Positions 1-7,256 of a DNA stretch of 11,427 nucleotides are shown piece after piece. Numbering within the stretch: the first letter of the stretch is position 1; the number at the start of each line of letters is the position of its first letter. Made by a program: the position numbers and the translations under genes. Location: assembly GCA_030694835.1 (NCBI GenBank), contig JAUYUF010000040.1, positions 1-11,427 of the forward strand, read 5' to 3'. The notes below the pieces were generated by a model. The model was not told the DNA's origin. It made no database searches and saw only the letters and a list, made by a program, of their open reading frames with translations. The DNA is from Flavobacteriaceae bacterium. GTDB taxonomy: Bacteria > Bacteroidota > Bacteroidia > Flavobacteriales > Flavobacteriaceae.

Positions 1-1
1 T

Positions 2-40
2 AAAAAATTCTTTAAAGAAACGGAAGAACTTAAAGCCTAA
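2..40 (+). CDS. Possible C-terminal end of an upstream gene (partial)
   Basis: Codons at 2-40 read K-K-F-F-K-E-T-E-E-L-K-A followed by TAA, a lysine/glutamate-rich end that looks like a real protein tail. The gene would begin left of the window, and the terminator at 203-231 is consistent with a plus-strand transcript ending nearby. Twelve residues are far too few to name a family. The neighbouring frame (57-155) also reads like a protein end, so this frame is not certain to be the coding one. Confidence 0.3.
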   Translation, partial: KKFFKETEELKA

Positions 41-202
41 TTTAATTTTTCTATAATCTACTGATAATCTTATTGGCAAGTATTTTTTATTTAGAGAAAA
101 CAATTCTGAAACAGAAAAGAAGCAATTTCTCATCGATATTAAAAGATTTGTTTAACATCCCATTAGTAGATTTTTCAGATCTTAAATTAAAGTATATATC
201 AT
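41..202. other. Stretch with no assignable gene
   Basis: This A/T-rich stretch lies between the possible upstream gene end and the terminator. Two plus-strand frames are open without an ATG. Frame 57-155 ends in a charged tail (K-K-Q-F-L-I-D-I-K-R-F-V, then TAA) and is preceded by an in-frame TAA at 54-56. Frame 46-202 is hydrophobic at its start. Either could be a remnant of a coding sequence or a chance open frame in A/T-rich DNA. No RNA gene or repeat was recognised here. Confidence 0.4.
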
Positions 203-231
203 AAAAAAATCCCGATTAAATCGGGATTTTT
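203..231. terminator. Bidirectional Rho-independent terminator
   Basis: A perfect inverted repeat ATCCCGAT (209-216) / ATCGGGAT (220-227) has a three-base loop. It is flanked by an A-run on the left (203-209) and a T-run on the right (227-231), so it would terminate transcripts in both directions. It sits 5 bases beyond the stop of the minus-strand alkaline phosphatase gene and to the right of the possible end of a plus-strand gene, exactly where a shared convergent terminator is expected. Confidence 0.9.
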
Positions 232-235
232 AATT

Positions 236-1387
236 TTATAAATTCAATAATTTTTCAATCTTTTTTGGAATATCAGTATTATCAATAATACCTGTAAAAT
301 TTTCAGCACCAGGTCCGAATGCAAAAATTGGAACCATTACACCTGTATGACCTCCTGTAGTAAACTCAGCTTTCATTGAACCTTCTGAAATATTACCTTT
401 ATTTAACGTCAAACCTCCTGTTTCATGATCAGAAGTAACAATTACTAATGTATTTTTATTCTTAGATGCAAACTCTAATACAACTCCAATAGCTTTATCA
501 AAATCGAGCATTTCTTCAACAATATAAGTTAAGTCATTGGCATGTCCACCCCAATCAATTTGTGAGCCTTCTACCATTAAAAAGAAACCTTTCTTATTTT
601 GAGACAATAAATTCAGAGCAGTTTGAGTTGATGTTTGTAACATATCTTTTCTGATTGTCACTCTTTCATTATGCTCAGGAGCAGTAAGACCAGCTAATTT
701 TCCAGATTTAAAATTTTTAATCTGATTTATGTCTTTTAAAACTTTATATCCTTTTTTTTCTAATTCGATGGCTAAATTTCTACCGTCTTTACGTTTTGTA
801 AAATGATCATAACCACCGCCAATAAAAACATCAATATTAGTTTTTAGAAAATCTGCAGCAATTTCTTCATACATATTTCTATGAGGTTGATGAGCGATAA
901 AAGACGCTGGAGTAGCATGCGTAATTGCTGATGTTGATACTAAACCTGTCCCTAAATTCTTTTCAACCGATTTTTCTAAAATTGTTTTAACTGGTTTTTT
1001 ATTAATATCCACCCCAATTGCAGCATTGTAGGTTTTAATCCCACAAGCCATTGAAGTAGCACCAGCAGCTGAATCTGTAACATAATCTTCAGATGAATAA
1101 GTTTGCACAAAACCTGAATGCAAGAAATTATTCAAGAAAAGATTTCCTTTATTTGCAGTCATTCCAGCATAAATTTGAGTAGTTCCCATACCATCACCAA
1201 TCATTAAAATTACATTGGTTGGTTTTTTAGCAACAAAATTATCATCATAGTTTTTAACATTGTAAACACTTTCTTGACCATTGTAAATTTTTAATGAGTC
1301 TTTAGCAACTACCTTGGTGTAATCCTGTGCATCAATGCTCGTTAAACAGATTAATGATATTGATAAAATAAAAAATAATTTTCTCAT
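236..1387 (-). CDS. phoA: Secreted alkaline phosphatase (PhoA family)
   Basis: Metal-dependent phosphomonoesterase, probably periplasmic or secreted, releasing phosphate from organic esters. Residues 1-20 form a Sec signal peptide (Met-Arg-Lys, hydrophobic core, likely cut after Ala20). The PhoA ligand set is visible: Asp65 in GDGMG, nucleophile Ser106 in TDSAAGAT, Thr159 in THATP, Arg170, Glu273, Asp278 and His282 in EGSQIDWGGH, Asp320-His321 in SDHETGG, and His347 in GGHTG. The positions equivalent to E. coli Asp153 and Lys328 are His157 and Trp279, the combination I recall from cold-adapted and marine alkaline phosphatases such as TAB5 and Vibrio. At 383 residues it is shorter than E. coli PhoA (471) and close to the compact bacterial forms. 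The start at 1387 is the one that gives the signal peptide. A candidate promoter lies at 1417-1424; no Pho box was identified. The family is certain; the symbol is by homology. Confidence 0.95.
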   Translation of the reverse strand: MRKLFFILSISLICLTSIDAQDYTKVVAKDSLKIYNGQESVYNVKNYDDNFVAKKPTNVILMIGDGMGTTQIYAGMTANKGNLFLNNFLHSGFVQTYSSEDYVTDSAAGATSMACGIKTYNAAIGVDINKKPVKTILEKSVEKNLGTGLVSTSAITHATPASFIAHQPHRNMYEEIAADFLKTNIDVFIGGGYDHFTKRKDGRNLAIELEKKGYKVLKDINQIKNFKSGKLAGLTAPEHNERVTIRKDMLQTSTQTALNLLSQNKKGFFLMVEGSQIDWGGHANDLTYIVEEMLDFDKAIGVVLEFASKNKNTLVIVTSDHETGGLTLNKGNISEGSMKAEFTTGGHTGVMVPIFAFGPGAENFTGIIDNTDIPKKIEKLLNL

Positions 1388-1416
1388 AAATTTCTATTTA
1401 GATATTTTTAGGTTGG

Positions 1417-1424
1417 CAAAGCTA
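1417..1424 (-). promoter_or_regulatory. Candidate -7 promoter element for the alkaline phosphatase gene
   Basis: On the minus strand this reads TAGCTTTG, an exact match to the Bacteroidota -7 consensus TAnnTTTG. It lies about 30 bases before the phosphatase ATG, just past the msrA stop codon, and would give a leader of roughly 25 bases. No clear TTG -33 element is seen at the usual spacing. The element sits inside an imperfect dyad GTTAGC-TTT-GCCAAC (1410-1425), which may be chance or an operator. Confidence 0.5.
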
Positions 1425-1425
1425 A

Positions 1426-2085
1426 CTATTTTAATTTTTCTTTAAATGATTTCTTCAATTTATCTAATTTAGGATTAATAACAACCTGACAATACGGTTG
1501 AAATTTATTATTATAGTAATAATCTTGGTGATAATCTTCTGCTTTATAAAAAATTGCAGCTGGAGAAATTTCAGTAACTATATTATTTTTATATATTTTT
1601 TCCTTTTCTATCAATTGTATCATCTCTAATGCTATTTCTTTTTGCTTGTCAGAATGATAAAAAATAGCTGAACGATATTGTGTGCCAACATCTGCCCCTT
1701 GTCTGTTTAAAGTAGTTGGATCATGAGTCATAAAAAAGATATACAATAAATCATTAAAAGAAACTTCATCAGGATTATATTCAATTTGAATAGCTTCAGC
1801 ATGACCAGTTCTTCCAGTTGATATTTCGGTATAAGTTGGATTTTTAAAAGTTCCACCTGTATATCCAGAAGTAACGCTCATTACTCCCTTAATTTGTTCA
1901 TAAACTGCTTCGGTACACCAAAAGCATCCACCAGCAAAAGTTGCTTTTTCTGTTTGCATTGTAAAATTATTTAAAGTAATAGGTTTGTTCTCATCACTTT
2001 TACAAGATGAAAAAATAATTATAATTATATACAATATTATGTATTTCAAATATTTATTGTTTTTACATAGTTTTAAGTACATCAA
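1426..2085 (-). CDS. msrA: Peptide-methionine (S)-S-oxide reductase MsrA, predicted lipoprotein
   Basis: Reduces methionine-S-sulfoxide in oxidised proteins. The catalytic motif GGCFWC is at residues 52-57 with nucleophile Cys54. Other family residues are present: Tyr85, Glu97 in GHAEAI, Asp132 and Tyr137 in GADVGTQYRS, the KAEDYHQDY segment at 181-189, and a late Cys199 in QPYC that can act as the recycling cysteine. Residues 1-27 are a basic then very hydrophobic segment (a run of isoleucines) ending in F-S-S-C28, a lipobox typical of Bacteroidota lipoproteins. The enzyme is therefore predicted to be membrane-anchored outside the cytoplasm. The residues after Cys28 (K-S-D-E) are acidic and resemble lipoprotein surface-export signals. 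The start at 2085 overlaps the end of ltaE by 23 bases. An internal Met43 would give a cytosolic form, but the clear lipobox argues for the longer one. Confidence 0.95.
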   Translation of the reverse strand: MMYLKLCKNNKYLKYIILYIIIIIFSSCKSDENKPITLNNFTMQTEKATFAGGCFWCTEAVYEQIKGVMSVTSGYTGGTFKNPTYTEISTGRTGHAEAIQIEYNPDEVSFNDLLYIFFMTHDPTTLNRQGADVGTQYRSAIFYHSDKQKEIALEMIQLIEKEKIYKNNIVTEISPAAIFYKAEDYHQDYYYNNKFQPYCQVVINPKLDKLKKSFKEKLK

Positions 2086-3082
2086 CTACTATTTTCAACA
2101 TATCTTCGGTAAAATCTAAATGTGTAACCATTCTCATTTTACCTTCACCCATAGAATGCAATAAAATATTTTTGGCATTCAATAATTTAACAAAATCTTC
2201 TTTTGAAATAGTATCATTCAAATAGAAAATAATAATATTAGTTTCGATAGGCTCAACACTATTAACAAATCGACACTTTTCTAATGCTTTTCCAATTTCC
2301 TTTGCTCTATTATGGTCAACACTTAATCGTTCAACATGATTATCTAAAGCGTAAATTCCTGCAGCAGCTAAATAACCCACTTGCCTCATAGCACCTCCAA
2401 ATAATTTTCTAACTCGCAATGCTTTTTTCATTTGTTCGTGTGAACCTAATAAAACAGACCCAATTGGAGCTCCTAATCCTTTAGATAAACAGATTGAAAT
2501 CGTATCAAATAATGTTCCGTATTGTTTTGGTGATTCATTTTTTGCTACTAAAGCGTTAAATAATCTTGCTCCATCAAGGTGTAAAATAAGTTCATTTTCA
2601 TCACAAACTTTTCTAATTTTTTGAATCTCTTGGAGATTCCAACAAGCTCCACCTCCTTTATTGGTCGTATTTTCTATTTCTACTAAAGAAGTTATAGGTG
2701 TATGAATATTATTTTTATCATTAATTTTTTGAATTACCTGATCAGCAGTAAACATTCCACGATAACCATCAATTAAATTACAAGAAATACCAGAGTTAAA
2801 AGAAGGCCCTCCTCCTTCAAAATTAAAGATATGTGCCCATTTATCACAAATTACTTGTTCAGCAGGCTGTGTATGTATTTTAAGTGCTGCCTGATTAGCC
2901 ATAGTTCCTGAAGGAAAAAAAAGACCTGCTTCTTTTCCAAACATTTCAGCCATTTTATCCTGTAGAGCCAATACTGTTGGATCTGCTTTAAAAACATCAT
3001 CGCCTACTTCAGCATTCATCATTGCTTGAAGCATTCCTTTTGTAGGTTTAGTAACTGTGTCACTAATTAAGTTTATTTCCAT
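2063..3082 (-). CDS. ltaE: Low-specificity L-threonine aldolase
   Basis: PLP-dependent cytoplasmic enzyme (fold type I, aspartate aminotransferase superfamily) that cleaves L-threonine or L-allo-threonine to glycine and acetaldehyde. Visible family features are the N-terminal LISDTVTKPT (residues 5-14), the PLP phosphate-binding region FPSGTMANQ (56-64), the ring-stacking His84 in W-A-H-I-F, the HLDGARLFNA segment (168-177) with Asp170 and Arg173, and the Schiff-base lysine Lys201 in SKGLGAPIGS. The length of 339 residues is normal for the family. The ATG at 3082 gives the expected short N-terminus. It is probably first in a transcript with msrA, whose start codon lies inside this gene's 3' end. 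It is divergent from prfB, with 40 bases between the start codons. No confident promoter was found for it. Confidence 0.93.
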   Translation of the reverse strand: MEINLISDTVTKPTKGMLQAMMNAEVGDDVFKADPTVLALQDKMAEMFGKEAGLFFPSGTMANQAALKIHTQPAEQVICDKWAHIFNFEGGGPSFNSGISCNLIDGYRGMFTADQVIQKINDKNNIHTPITSLVEIENTTNKGGGACWNLQEIQKIRKVCDENELILHLDGARLFNALVAKNESPKQYGTLFDTISICLSKGLGAPIGSVLLGSHEQMKKALRVRKLFGGAMRQVGYLAAAGIYALDNHVERLSVDHNRAKEIGKALEKCRFVNSVEPIETNIIIFYLNDTISKEDFVKLLNAKNILLHSMGEGKMRMVTHLDFTEDMLKIVVDVLKTM

Positions 3083-3110
3083 AAATTATATAAATAATAA
3101 GTTGAAAGTG

Positions 3111-3118
3111 TATTTTTG
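3111..3118 (+). promoter_or_regulatory. Candidate -7 promoter element for prfB
   Basis: TATTTTTG matches the Bacteroidota consensus TAnnTTTG exactly. Only four bases (CACT) separate it from the prfB ATG at 3123, so transcription would start at or next to the start codon, giving a leaderless or nearly leaderless mRNA. No TTG is present at the standard 19-base spacing upstream. Confidence 0.5.
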
Positions 3119-3122
3119 CACT

Positions 3123-4235
3123 ATGATTACAATAGATCAAATAAAAGACCTTCATGAGCGCATTGGCAAGTTAAGAACTTACCTTGACATTGACAAAAAA
3201 CGTATTGAAATTACTAATGAAGAAGAAAAAACTTCGAATCCTGACTTTTGGAATAATCCGAAGGAGGCAGAATTGTTGATGAAAATTCTGAGATCTAAGA
3301 AAAAATGGGTGGAAGATTTTGAGAAAGTTGAAACTTTAAATAATGACTTGTCTGTAGTTTATGAGTTTTATAAAGAAGGTGAAGCTGCAGAAAATGAAGT
3401 TGAATCTTACTATCATAAAACTGAGACTTTACTTGAAGAAATTGAGTTTAGAAATATGCTTTCAGATGAAGGTGATAATTTAAGTGCTGTATTACAAATT
3501 ACTGCTGGTGCTGGTGGAACTGAGAGCTGTGATTGGGCAGAAATGTTATTGCGCATGTATATGATGTGGAGCAGCAAACAAGGTTTTAAAGTAAAAGAAC
3601 TCAATTATCAGGCTGGTGATACTGCTGGAATTAAAACCGTAACTATTGAAATAGAAGGTGAATTTGCTTTTGGTTATTTAAAAGGAGAAAATGGAGTTCA
3701 TCGATTAGTTAGAATTTCACCATTTGATAGTAATGCAAAACGTCATACTTCATTTGCATCGGTTTATGTATATCCTTTAGTTGATGATTCTATTGAAATT
3801 GAAATCAATCCATCAGAAATTTCATGGGAAACCATGCGTAGCTCTGGCGCTGGAGGCCAAAATGTAAATAAAGTTGAAACAGCTGTTCGATTACGCCACT
3901 TCCCTACAGGAATTGTAATAGAAAACTCTGAAACTCGTTCACAACTTGATAATAAATTGAAAGCAATGCAATTACTAAAATCACAATTGTTTGAAATTGA
4001 ACTTCAGATAAAGGCAGCTAATCGCAAAGAAATTGAAGCAAGTAAAATGAAAATTGAATTTGGTTCACAAATTCGAAACTACGTTTTACATCCATATAAA
4101 CTAATAAAAGATGTCAGAACTCAAGTAGAAACTTCTAATGTTGATGATTTTCTAAACGGAGAAATTGATGTATTTTTAAAAGCTTATTTAATGCAATCGG
4201 GTCAAAAAAATACAGATAACAATGGCGACTTATAA
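3123..4235 (+). CDS. prfB: Peptide chain release factor 2 (RF2)
   Basis: Recognises UGA and UAA stop codons and triggers peptide release on the ribosome. With the ATG at 3123 the protein has 370 residues, close to E. coli RF2 (365). The tripeptide anticodon SPF (residues 199-201) identifies RF2 rather than RF1, and the catalytic GGQ motif is at 244-246 within SSGAGGQNVNKVE. The frame stays open upstream to an ATG at 3057, but that extension would overlap the start of ltaE and adds an unrelated hydrophobic leader, so 3123 is preferred; its N-terminus (M-I-T-I-D-Q-I-K) matches the family. Unlike many bacterial prfB genes there is no in-frame TGA near codon 25: the site reads TAC CTT GAC ATT GAC, with no extra T, so no +1 frameshift is needed. 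The 3' end overlaps the next gene by 14 bases, suggesting co-transcription. Confidence 0.96.
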   Translation: MITIDQIKDLHERIGKLRTYLDIDKKRIEITNEEEKTSNPDFWNNPKEAELLMKILRSKKKWVEDFEKVETLNNDLSVVYEFYKEGEAAENEVESYYHKTETLLEEIEFRNMLSDEGDNLSAVLQITAGAGGTESCDWAEMLLRMYMMWSSKQGFKVKELNYQAGDTAGIKTVTIEIEGEFAFGYLKGENGVHRLVRISPFDSNAKRHTSFASVYVYPLVDDSIEIEINPSEISWETMRSSGAGGQNVNKVETAVRLRHFPTGIVIENSETRSQLDNKLKAMQLLKSQLFEIELQIKAANRKEIEASKMKIEFGSQIRNYVLHPYKLIKDVRTQVETSNVDDFLNGEIDVFLKAYLMQSGQKNTDNNGDL

Positions 4236-4575
4236 AATATATCACAATCCACGGTGTGGAAAAAGCAGAGAAGGTCTGGCTATTTTATCAGCTTTTACAA
4301 AAGATTTTGAAATTATAGATTATTTAAAAAATCCACCAACTATTGAAGAATTAAAAGATATTTTATCTAAATTAAGTATTAAACCAATAGATTTAGTTAG
4401 AACTAATGAACCTATTTGGAAAGAAAACTTTAAAGGAAAAACTTTAAATGATTATGAAATTATTGAAGCTCTTTCAATATTTCCCAAATTAATTGAAAGA
4501 CCAATCCTAATCAAAGAAAATAAAGCTATTATTGGCAGACCTATTGAAAATATTAACAAATTTTTAAGACAATAA
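4222..4575 (+). CDS. ArsC-like arsenate reductase / Spx-ArsC family protein
   Basis: Small cytoplasmic thioredoxin-fold protein of 117 residues in the glutaredoxin-linked ArsC family. The N-terminus IYHNPRCGKSR carries the catalytic cysteine Cys12 in a C-x-x-S motif. Arg60, Arg93 and Arg106 fall where the plasmid R773 ArsC oxyanion-binding arginines (60, 94, 107) lie, in segments LVRTNEP, IERPILI and IIGRPIENI. It lacks the roughly 20-residue C-terminal extension of R773 ArsC (141 residues) and so resembles the chromosomal YfgD-type subgroup. No other arsenic gene (arsR, arsB/acr3, arsM) is nearby, so arsenate may not be its physiological substrate. It overlaps prfB by 14 bases and probably depends on translational coupling with it. 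The family call is strong; the substrate is uncertain. Confidence 0.88.
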   Translation: MATYKIYHNPRCGKSREGLAILSAFTKDFEIIDYLKNPPTIEELKDILSKLSIKPIDLVRTNEPIWKENFKGKTLNDYEIIEALSIFPKLIERPILIKENKAIIGRPIENINKFLRQ

Positions 4576-4588
4576 CTTGTCCTTACTA

Positions 4589-4613
4589 TAAAAATTACTA
4601 TTTTTACTTTTTT
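4589..4613 (+). terminator. Weak possible terminator after the prfB-arsC-like operon
   Basis: A 7-bp, purely A/T inverted repeat TAAAAAT-TACT-ATTTTTA is followed by a short T-run (4608-4613), 14 bases after the stop codon. The position is right, but a stem without G-C pairs is weak and could arise by chance in DNA this A/T-rich. Confidence 0.25.
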
Positions 4614-4697
4614 ACTATATTAAACCTTGTAATATGGCATAAATATTATCATATTTATAATTGGTTTTTTTATTGGTTTAATTTAATTGCTAGTATT

Positions 4698-7151
4698 TTG
4701 AAGAGTTTTTACACTTTACTGTTTGTATATTTTATATTTTCCACCCTTTATTCTCAGAATAAAACAACCGTCACTCATAATGTCAAAGGAGGAGTGATTG
4801 ATTTAGAAACAATGCTTCCGTTAGAATTTGCTACTGTAACATTTAAAGCTAAAAAAGAGGGGCTAAAACCAATTGGCACAATTACAGATAAACAAGGAAA
4901 TTTTAAAATAAGTATTCCAAGAGGAATTTATGACATCACTTTCGATTTTTTATCGTATAAACAATTTCTTATAACTGATATTACAATTACAAAAGATCTT
5001 CAATTAGATCCAGTACATTTAACCATTGCATCTGAAAACCTAAATGAAATTTTGGTAGATGGATCATCAAAACCAGTATCAATTAAATTGGATCGGATGA
5101 TTTATTATATCGATAAAGATTTAACCATTGCAGGCGGAAGTGCCTTAAGTGCACTTAATAGCATTCCAAATGTTTCCGTAAATAGTGAAGGTAAAGTGAG
5201 TTTAAGAAATGATCCAAATGTCAAAATCTTAATTAACGGAAAACAATCTACTCAAAGCAATTCTGATATTTTAAATAATATTAATGTAAATAATATTGAT
5301 AAAGTAGAAGTCATTACAGTTCCTTCGTCTCGCTATACTGCTTCAGGTACTGCTGGTATTATCAATATTATTATTAAGAAAGGAAAAAATAGCGGAATTA
5401 ATGCTTCTTTTAACCTAACAGCTGGAACACCAGAATATTATGGTTTTTCTACTAATATAAATTACAAAAAAGAGAAATTTAATTTATACAATAATACAGG
5501 TTATTTACAAAGAAAATCACCAGGAAATTCTTTTATACACAGTGATTTTATAAGTAACAATACTATAACAGCATCTTTAAATGAAGATAGAATTTATGAA
5601 AGAGATAAAGCTGTGTTTAACTCTTTGTTAGGTTTTGATTTTGAAATAAATCCAACTTCAAATTTTAATGCCTCAGCAACTATCAATTTAGTTGATGGAG
5701 ATGATTTAAATACAAATCATTCCAATTATTTGGAAGCAAGCAAAACATTAATTCAAACTTTTGAAAAATTTGATCATAGTAAAATTAACACTGATTTATT
5801 TGAACTTTCTTTTAGTTATGATAAAAAATTTAAAAAAGAAGGACATCAAATCAATTTTTATTATATCTATGAAAATGAATTAGATCATATAAATTCAAAG
5901 TTCACCAATTATGATATTTATCCTACAAATTATCATAATATTTCAAAAGATTTAAATATCTCCTCTAAGAAATCTATTTATAATCAGTTATTTGGTTTTG
6001 ATTATTCATTGCCATTTGGAAAAAATTCACTTTTAGAAACTGGTTATGAAGGTTATATAGGCGATTTAACTACAGATTATAATTATAATTCATACAATAG
6101 CACCTCAAATACATTTATTAACAATATCAATTTTTCTAATGTTTTTAAATATGATGATATTGTTCATTCTTTTTATACAAAATTAGAATCCTCCTATAAA
6201 AAATTATCGTATTCAGCAGGTTTAAGAATAGAAAATGCAGATGTAAATTTTAATTTAGAAAATAGTCCTGTTTTATACAATCATAAAAAAACTGATTATT
6301 TTCCTTCAACTCATTTCTCATATAATTTTTCAGAAAATAATAATTTAACTTTTAGTTACGGAAAAAGAATTATTAGACAACATTATTGGTATTTAAATCC
6401 TTTTGGAACTAAAATTAGTGAAACTAATATAGTTATCGGAAATCCAGAATTAGAACCCTTTTTTAGTCATTTATATGAACTTAAACATGTTAAAAGTGGA
6501 GAAAAATTTACGCTAAGTTCATCTATTTATATAAAAGAATACACTAATGCCCCTGAACGTATTACCTATTCAACAGGCGAGTTGATAAATGGATTCCCAG
6601 TTGAAATTACCACTTATAAAAATATTGCGAGTCTACATCAATTAGGTTTTGAACAATTTGCTAATTTCACTCCATATAAATGGTGGAATTTATCAGGCGG
6701 ATTTAATATTTATAATTCTAAACAAAAAGGCGTTTTTAATTATTTTGACTATAATAATATCGCTAAAACTATTGATTTCAGTTCTACTGATTTAAGTGGA
6801 TACTTAAGTTTAAGTACAAAATTTACTATTCTTAAAGATTGGCAATTTCAAACCAATTATAAATATTTTGCACCTTCAGAAGGAGCTATTTCTAAACGAA
6901 AAGAATACCAATATGTTGATGCTGCTTTAAGTAAAAATATGTTTAACAATAAAGCCACTTTAACTATTTCTGTTTCAGATGTTTTTAATTCAAATAGAAT
7001 TGAGAGAAATATAAATACCGCATCAACTCTTACACATAACATGATTCAATGGAATGAACGAATGTTTATTCTCAACTTCACCTATCGTTTTAGTCAAAAT
7101 GATAAGAATAACAATTTTGAAGTTGATAAAGACAAAGCAATTATGTTCTAA
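4698..7151 (+). CDS. Outer-membrane beta-barrel protein, TonB-receptor-like (paralog A)
   Basis: An 817-residue protein of the outer-membrane beta-barrel family common in Bacteroidota (OMP_b-brl_3 type). Residues 1-19 are a signal peptide. Residues about 28-113 form a carboxypeptidase-regulatory-like beta-sandwich (GGVIDLETMLPLEFATV, then ITDKQGNFKI). Residues about 115-230 form a plug-like domain ending in SRYTASGTAGIINIIIKKGK. The rest is a barrel rich in alternating aromatic strands, with the family landmark YGKRIIRQHYWYLNPF at 554-569 followed by GNPELEP. I saw no cysteine. The last strand (789-799) is followed by an 18-residue polar tail ending I-M-F. The start is TTG: no in-frame ATG lies nearby upstream, and the first internal Met39 would remove the signal peptide. 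It is clearly paralogous to the gene at 7669-10095. Substrate unknown; no SusD partner is present. Confidence 0.88.
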   Translation: MKSFYTLLFVYFIFSTLYSQNKTTVTHNVKGGVIDLETMLPLEFATVTFKAKKEGLKPIGTITDKQGNFKISIPRGIYDITFDFLSYKQFLITDITITKDLQLDPVHLTIASENLNEILVDGSSKPVSIKLDRMIYYIDKDLTIAGGSALSALNSIPNVSVNSEGKVSLRNDPNVKILINGKQSTQSNSDILNNINVNNIDKVEVITVPSSRYTASGTAGIINIIIKKGKNSGINASFNLTAGTPEYYGFSTNINYKKEKFNLYNNTGYLQRKSPGNSFIHSDFISNNTITASLNEDRIYERDKAVFNSLLGFDFEINPTSNFNASATINLVDGDDLNTNHSNYLEASKTLIQTFEKFDHSKINTDLFELSFSYDKKFKKEGHQINFYYIYENELDHINSKFTNYDIYPTNYHNISKDLNISSKKSIYNQLFGFDYSLPFGKNSLLETGYEGYIGDLTTDYNYNSYNSTSNTFINNINFSNVFKYDDIVHSFYTKLESSYKKLSYSAGLRIENADVNFNLENSPVLYNHKKTDYFPSTHFSYNFSENNNLTFSYGKRIIRQHYWYLNPFGTKISETNIVIGNPELEPFFSHLYELKHVKSGEKFTLSSSIYIKEYTNAPERITYSTGELINGFPVEITTYKNIASLHQLGFEQFANFTPYKWWNLSGGFNIYNSKQKGVFNYFDYNNIAKTIDFSSTDLSGYLSLSTKFTILKDWQFQTNYKYFAPSEGAISKRKEYQYVDAALSKNMFNNKATLTISVSDVFNSNRIERNINTASTLTHNMIQWNERMFILNFTYRFSQNDKNNNFEVDKDKAIMF

Positions 7152-7207
7152 GGCTTATTCTCTTTGCCATTTAACAATTCTTTAACTAAAATCACTTTAA
7201 ACCAATG

Positions 7208-7215
7208 TAATTTTG
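7208..7215 (+). promoter_or_regulatory. Candidate -7 promoter element for the small helical protein and paralog B
   Basis: TAATTTTG matches TAnnTTTG exactly and lies 41 bases before the ATG at 7257, giving a leader of about 36 bases. This supports ATG 7257 over the upstream ATG at 7164, which would lie before the promoter. It also suggests that the small protein and paralog B can be expressed independently of paralog A. No -33 TTG is seen at the standard spacing. Confidence 0.5.
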
Positions 7216-7256
7216 CATTGTCTAAAAGGCTACAATCAATAAATCAACAAAAAATA

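Noticed and set aside
41..202. Frameshifted pseudogene at the left edge
   Set aside because: Two frames look weakly coding, but without the upstream sequence a frameshift cannot be told from chance open frames in A/T-rich DNA.
3057..3122. Upstream in-frame ATG of prfB adding 22 residues
   Set aside because: It would overlap the start of ltaE and lies before the likely promoter at 3111-3118. The added residues do not resemble the RF2 N-terminus, while ATG 3123 gives the normal length.
3413..3604. 63-residue minus-strand open frame
   Set aside because: It lies wholly inside prfB in antisense, and the prfB frame is strongly supported by its family motifs. No promoter or recognisable protein is seen for the antisense frame.
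4222..4575. Arsenic-resistance operon
   Set aside because: Only an ArsC-like gene is present, fused by overlap to prfB; no arsR, arsenite pump or methylase lies in the window.
6857..7042. 61-residue minus-strand open frame
   Set aside because: It is antisense to the conserved barrel region of paralog A and has no family features.
7164..7256. Upstream in-frame ATG of the small helical protein adding 31 residues
   Set aside because: The extension would put 31 polar residues before a clear signal peptide and would start upstream of the promoter element at 7208-7215.
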